This document shows positions 63,850-64,000 of a stretch of 64,000 nucleotides of DNA, piece by piece. Each line of letters starts with the position of its first letter. Position 1 is the stretch's first letter. The stretch is from assembly GCF_025370775.1 (NCBI RefSeq), contig NZ_JAMXEX010000002.1:434001-498000 (forward strand). The letters run 5' to 3'. Below the pieces are notes generated by a model. It was not told the DNA's origin, searched no databases, and saw nothing but the letters and a program-made list of their open reading frames with translations. A program made the translations under genes and the position numbers. The DNA is from Ancylothrix sp. D3o. Its GTDB lineage: Bacteria; Cyanobacteriota; Cyanobacteriia; Cyanobacteriales; Oscillatoriaceae.

Positions 63850-64000
63850 GTGGGTTTGGGGAGGTTTTTAAAGTGGGTTATACCTGTTTTGATGTGTATT
63901 TGGGGGCCAGAATTGGCGAGGCGGATCATCATATTATCGGTAACGGGGACTTCGATGATGGCATGATCTTCGAGGTAGGTTCCGTTACTGCTGAGGTTAA
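63822..64000 (-). CDS. FHA-domain protein, 3' part only
   Basis: On the minus strand, a frame open from the window edge ends with TGA at 63822-63824. The 58 visible residues read NLSSNGTYLEDHAIIEVPV, then RLANSGPQIHIKTG and a short tail. The SSNGTYL stretch and the later RLANSGPQ strand match the end of an FHA (phosphothreonine-binding) domain as found in cyanobacteria. Its remaining domains lie outside the window. It overlaps the oxidoreductase by 28 bp at the 3' ends. Confidence 0.75.
   Translation of the reverse strand, partial: NLSSNGTYLEDHAIIEVPVTDNMMIRLANSGPQIHIKTGITHFKNLPKPTQTTSGAII

Noticed and set aside
1-64000. CRISPR array, tRNA or rRNA genes
   Set aside because: No regular spacer-repeat arrangement, no T-loop consensus in any spacer and no ribosomal RNA sequence was seen; the short repeats found have periods of 7 or 10 bases.

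Overview
The window reads as chromosomal DNA of a cyanobacterium. The evidence is a PsbQ (CyanoQ) photosystem II subunit, Gap2-type Calvin-cycle glyceraldehyde-3-phosphate dehydrogenase with pgk, a lumenal cyclophilin of the CYP38/TLP40 type, a cyanobacterial Hfq divergent from dapF, a ThiD2-ThiE fusion, an efp-accB pair and many cyanobacterial families (DUF1565, DUF4332, ComFB, Pilin_GH). The base composition, loose spacing and many short intergenic repeats suggest a filamentous Oscillatoria/Microcoleus-like lineage, but that is inference. I saw no rRNA, tRNA, CRISPR array, integrase or insertion sequence.

Layout. 1-5.3 kb: 3' part of an amidase, a duplicated family of pilin-like G/H proteins, an EndoU-type lipoprotein and ilvC. 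5.5-13.6 kb: a minus-strand cassette of four genes, PLD-SNF2 helicase, two tandem Uma2 nucleases and a large Eco57I-like DNA methyltransferase; this is the clearest accessory (defence-like) unit. 13.8-19.5 kb: ComFB, an M23 peptidase, a Kef-type antiporter, hfq and dapF. 20.2-23.2 kb: a solitary PD-(D/E)XK-like protein and a DUF1565 beta-helix protein. 23.4-32.7 kb: thiE, thiS, aminopeptidase P, small proteins, a TetR regulator, an active/inactive pair of M16 proteases and an outer-membrane-like protein. 32.8-44.3 kb: a large metzincin-like protease, gap2, thiL, the lumenal cyclophilin, efp-accB, an ArsR regulator and two exported proteins. 45-50 kb: a 1186-residue NCS1-transporter/histidine-kinase/receiver fusion followed 4 bp later by a receiver-kinase. 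50-64 kb: proS, a PIN toxin-antitoxin pair, a GGDEF/EAL protein, a C39 peptidase, glk, an RbgA-like GTPase, a universal stress protein, pgk, an unlinked ATP synthase epsilon subunit, a nucleophile-less alpha/beta hydrolase, psbQ, a ThiO-like oxidoreductase and the 3' end of an FHA protein.

How the genes fit together. Carbon metabolism (gap2, pgk, glk), thiamine synthesis (thiE, thiS, thiL and perhaps a ThiO-like oxidase), photosystem II care (psbQ, CYP38-like) and second-messenger biology (ComFB and an EAL protein) recur, but the genes are dispersed rather than in one operon. The two units that most deserve follow-up are the helicase/Uma2/methyltransferase cassette and the transporter-kinase fusion with its partner.

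At DNA level two signals stand out. The hexamer RCCGGY is very dense in ordinary genes (11 copies in the first 1.36 kb) but nearly absent from the methyltransferase gene, while the usual cyanobacterial HIP1 octamer was not noticed. Several families of short dispersed repeats (heptamer TGACAAA-type, CCGCAGAT-type and small perfect palindromes) sit between genes, and one of them supplies the start codon of glk.
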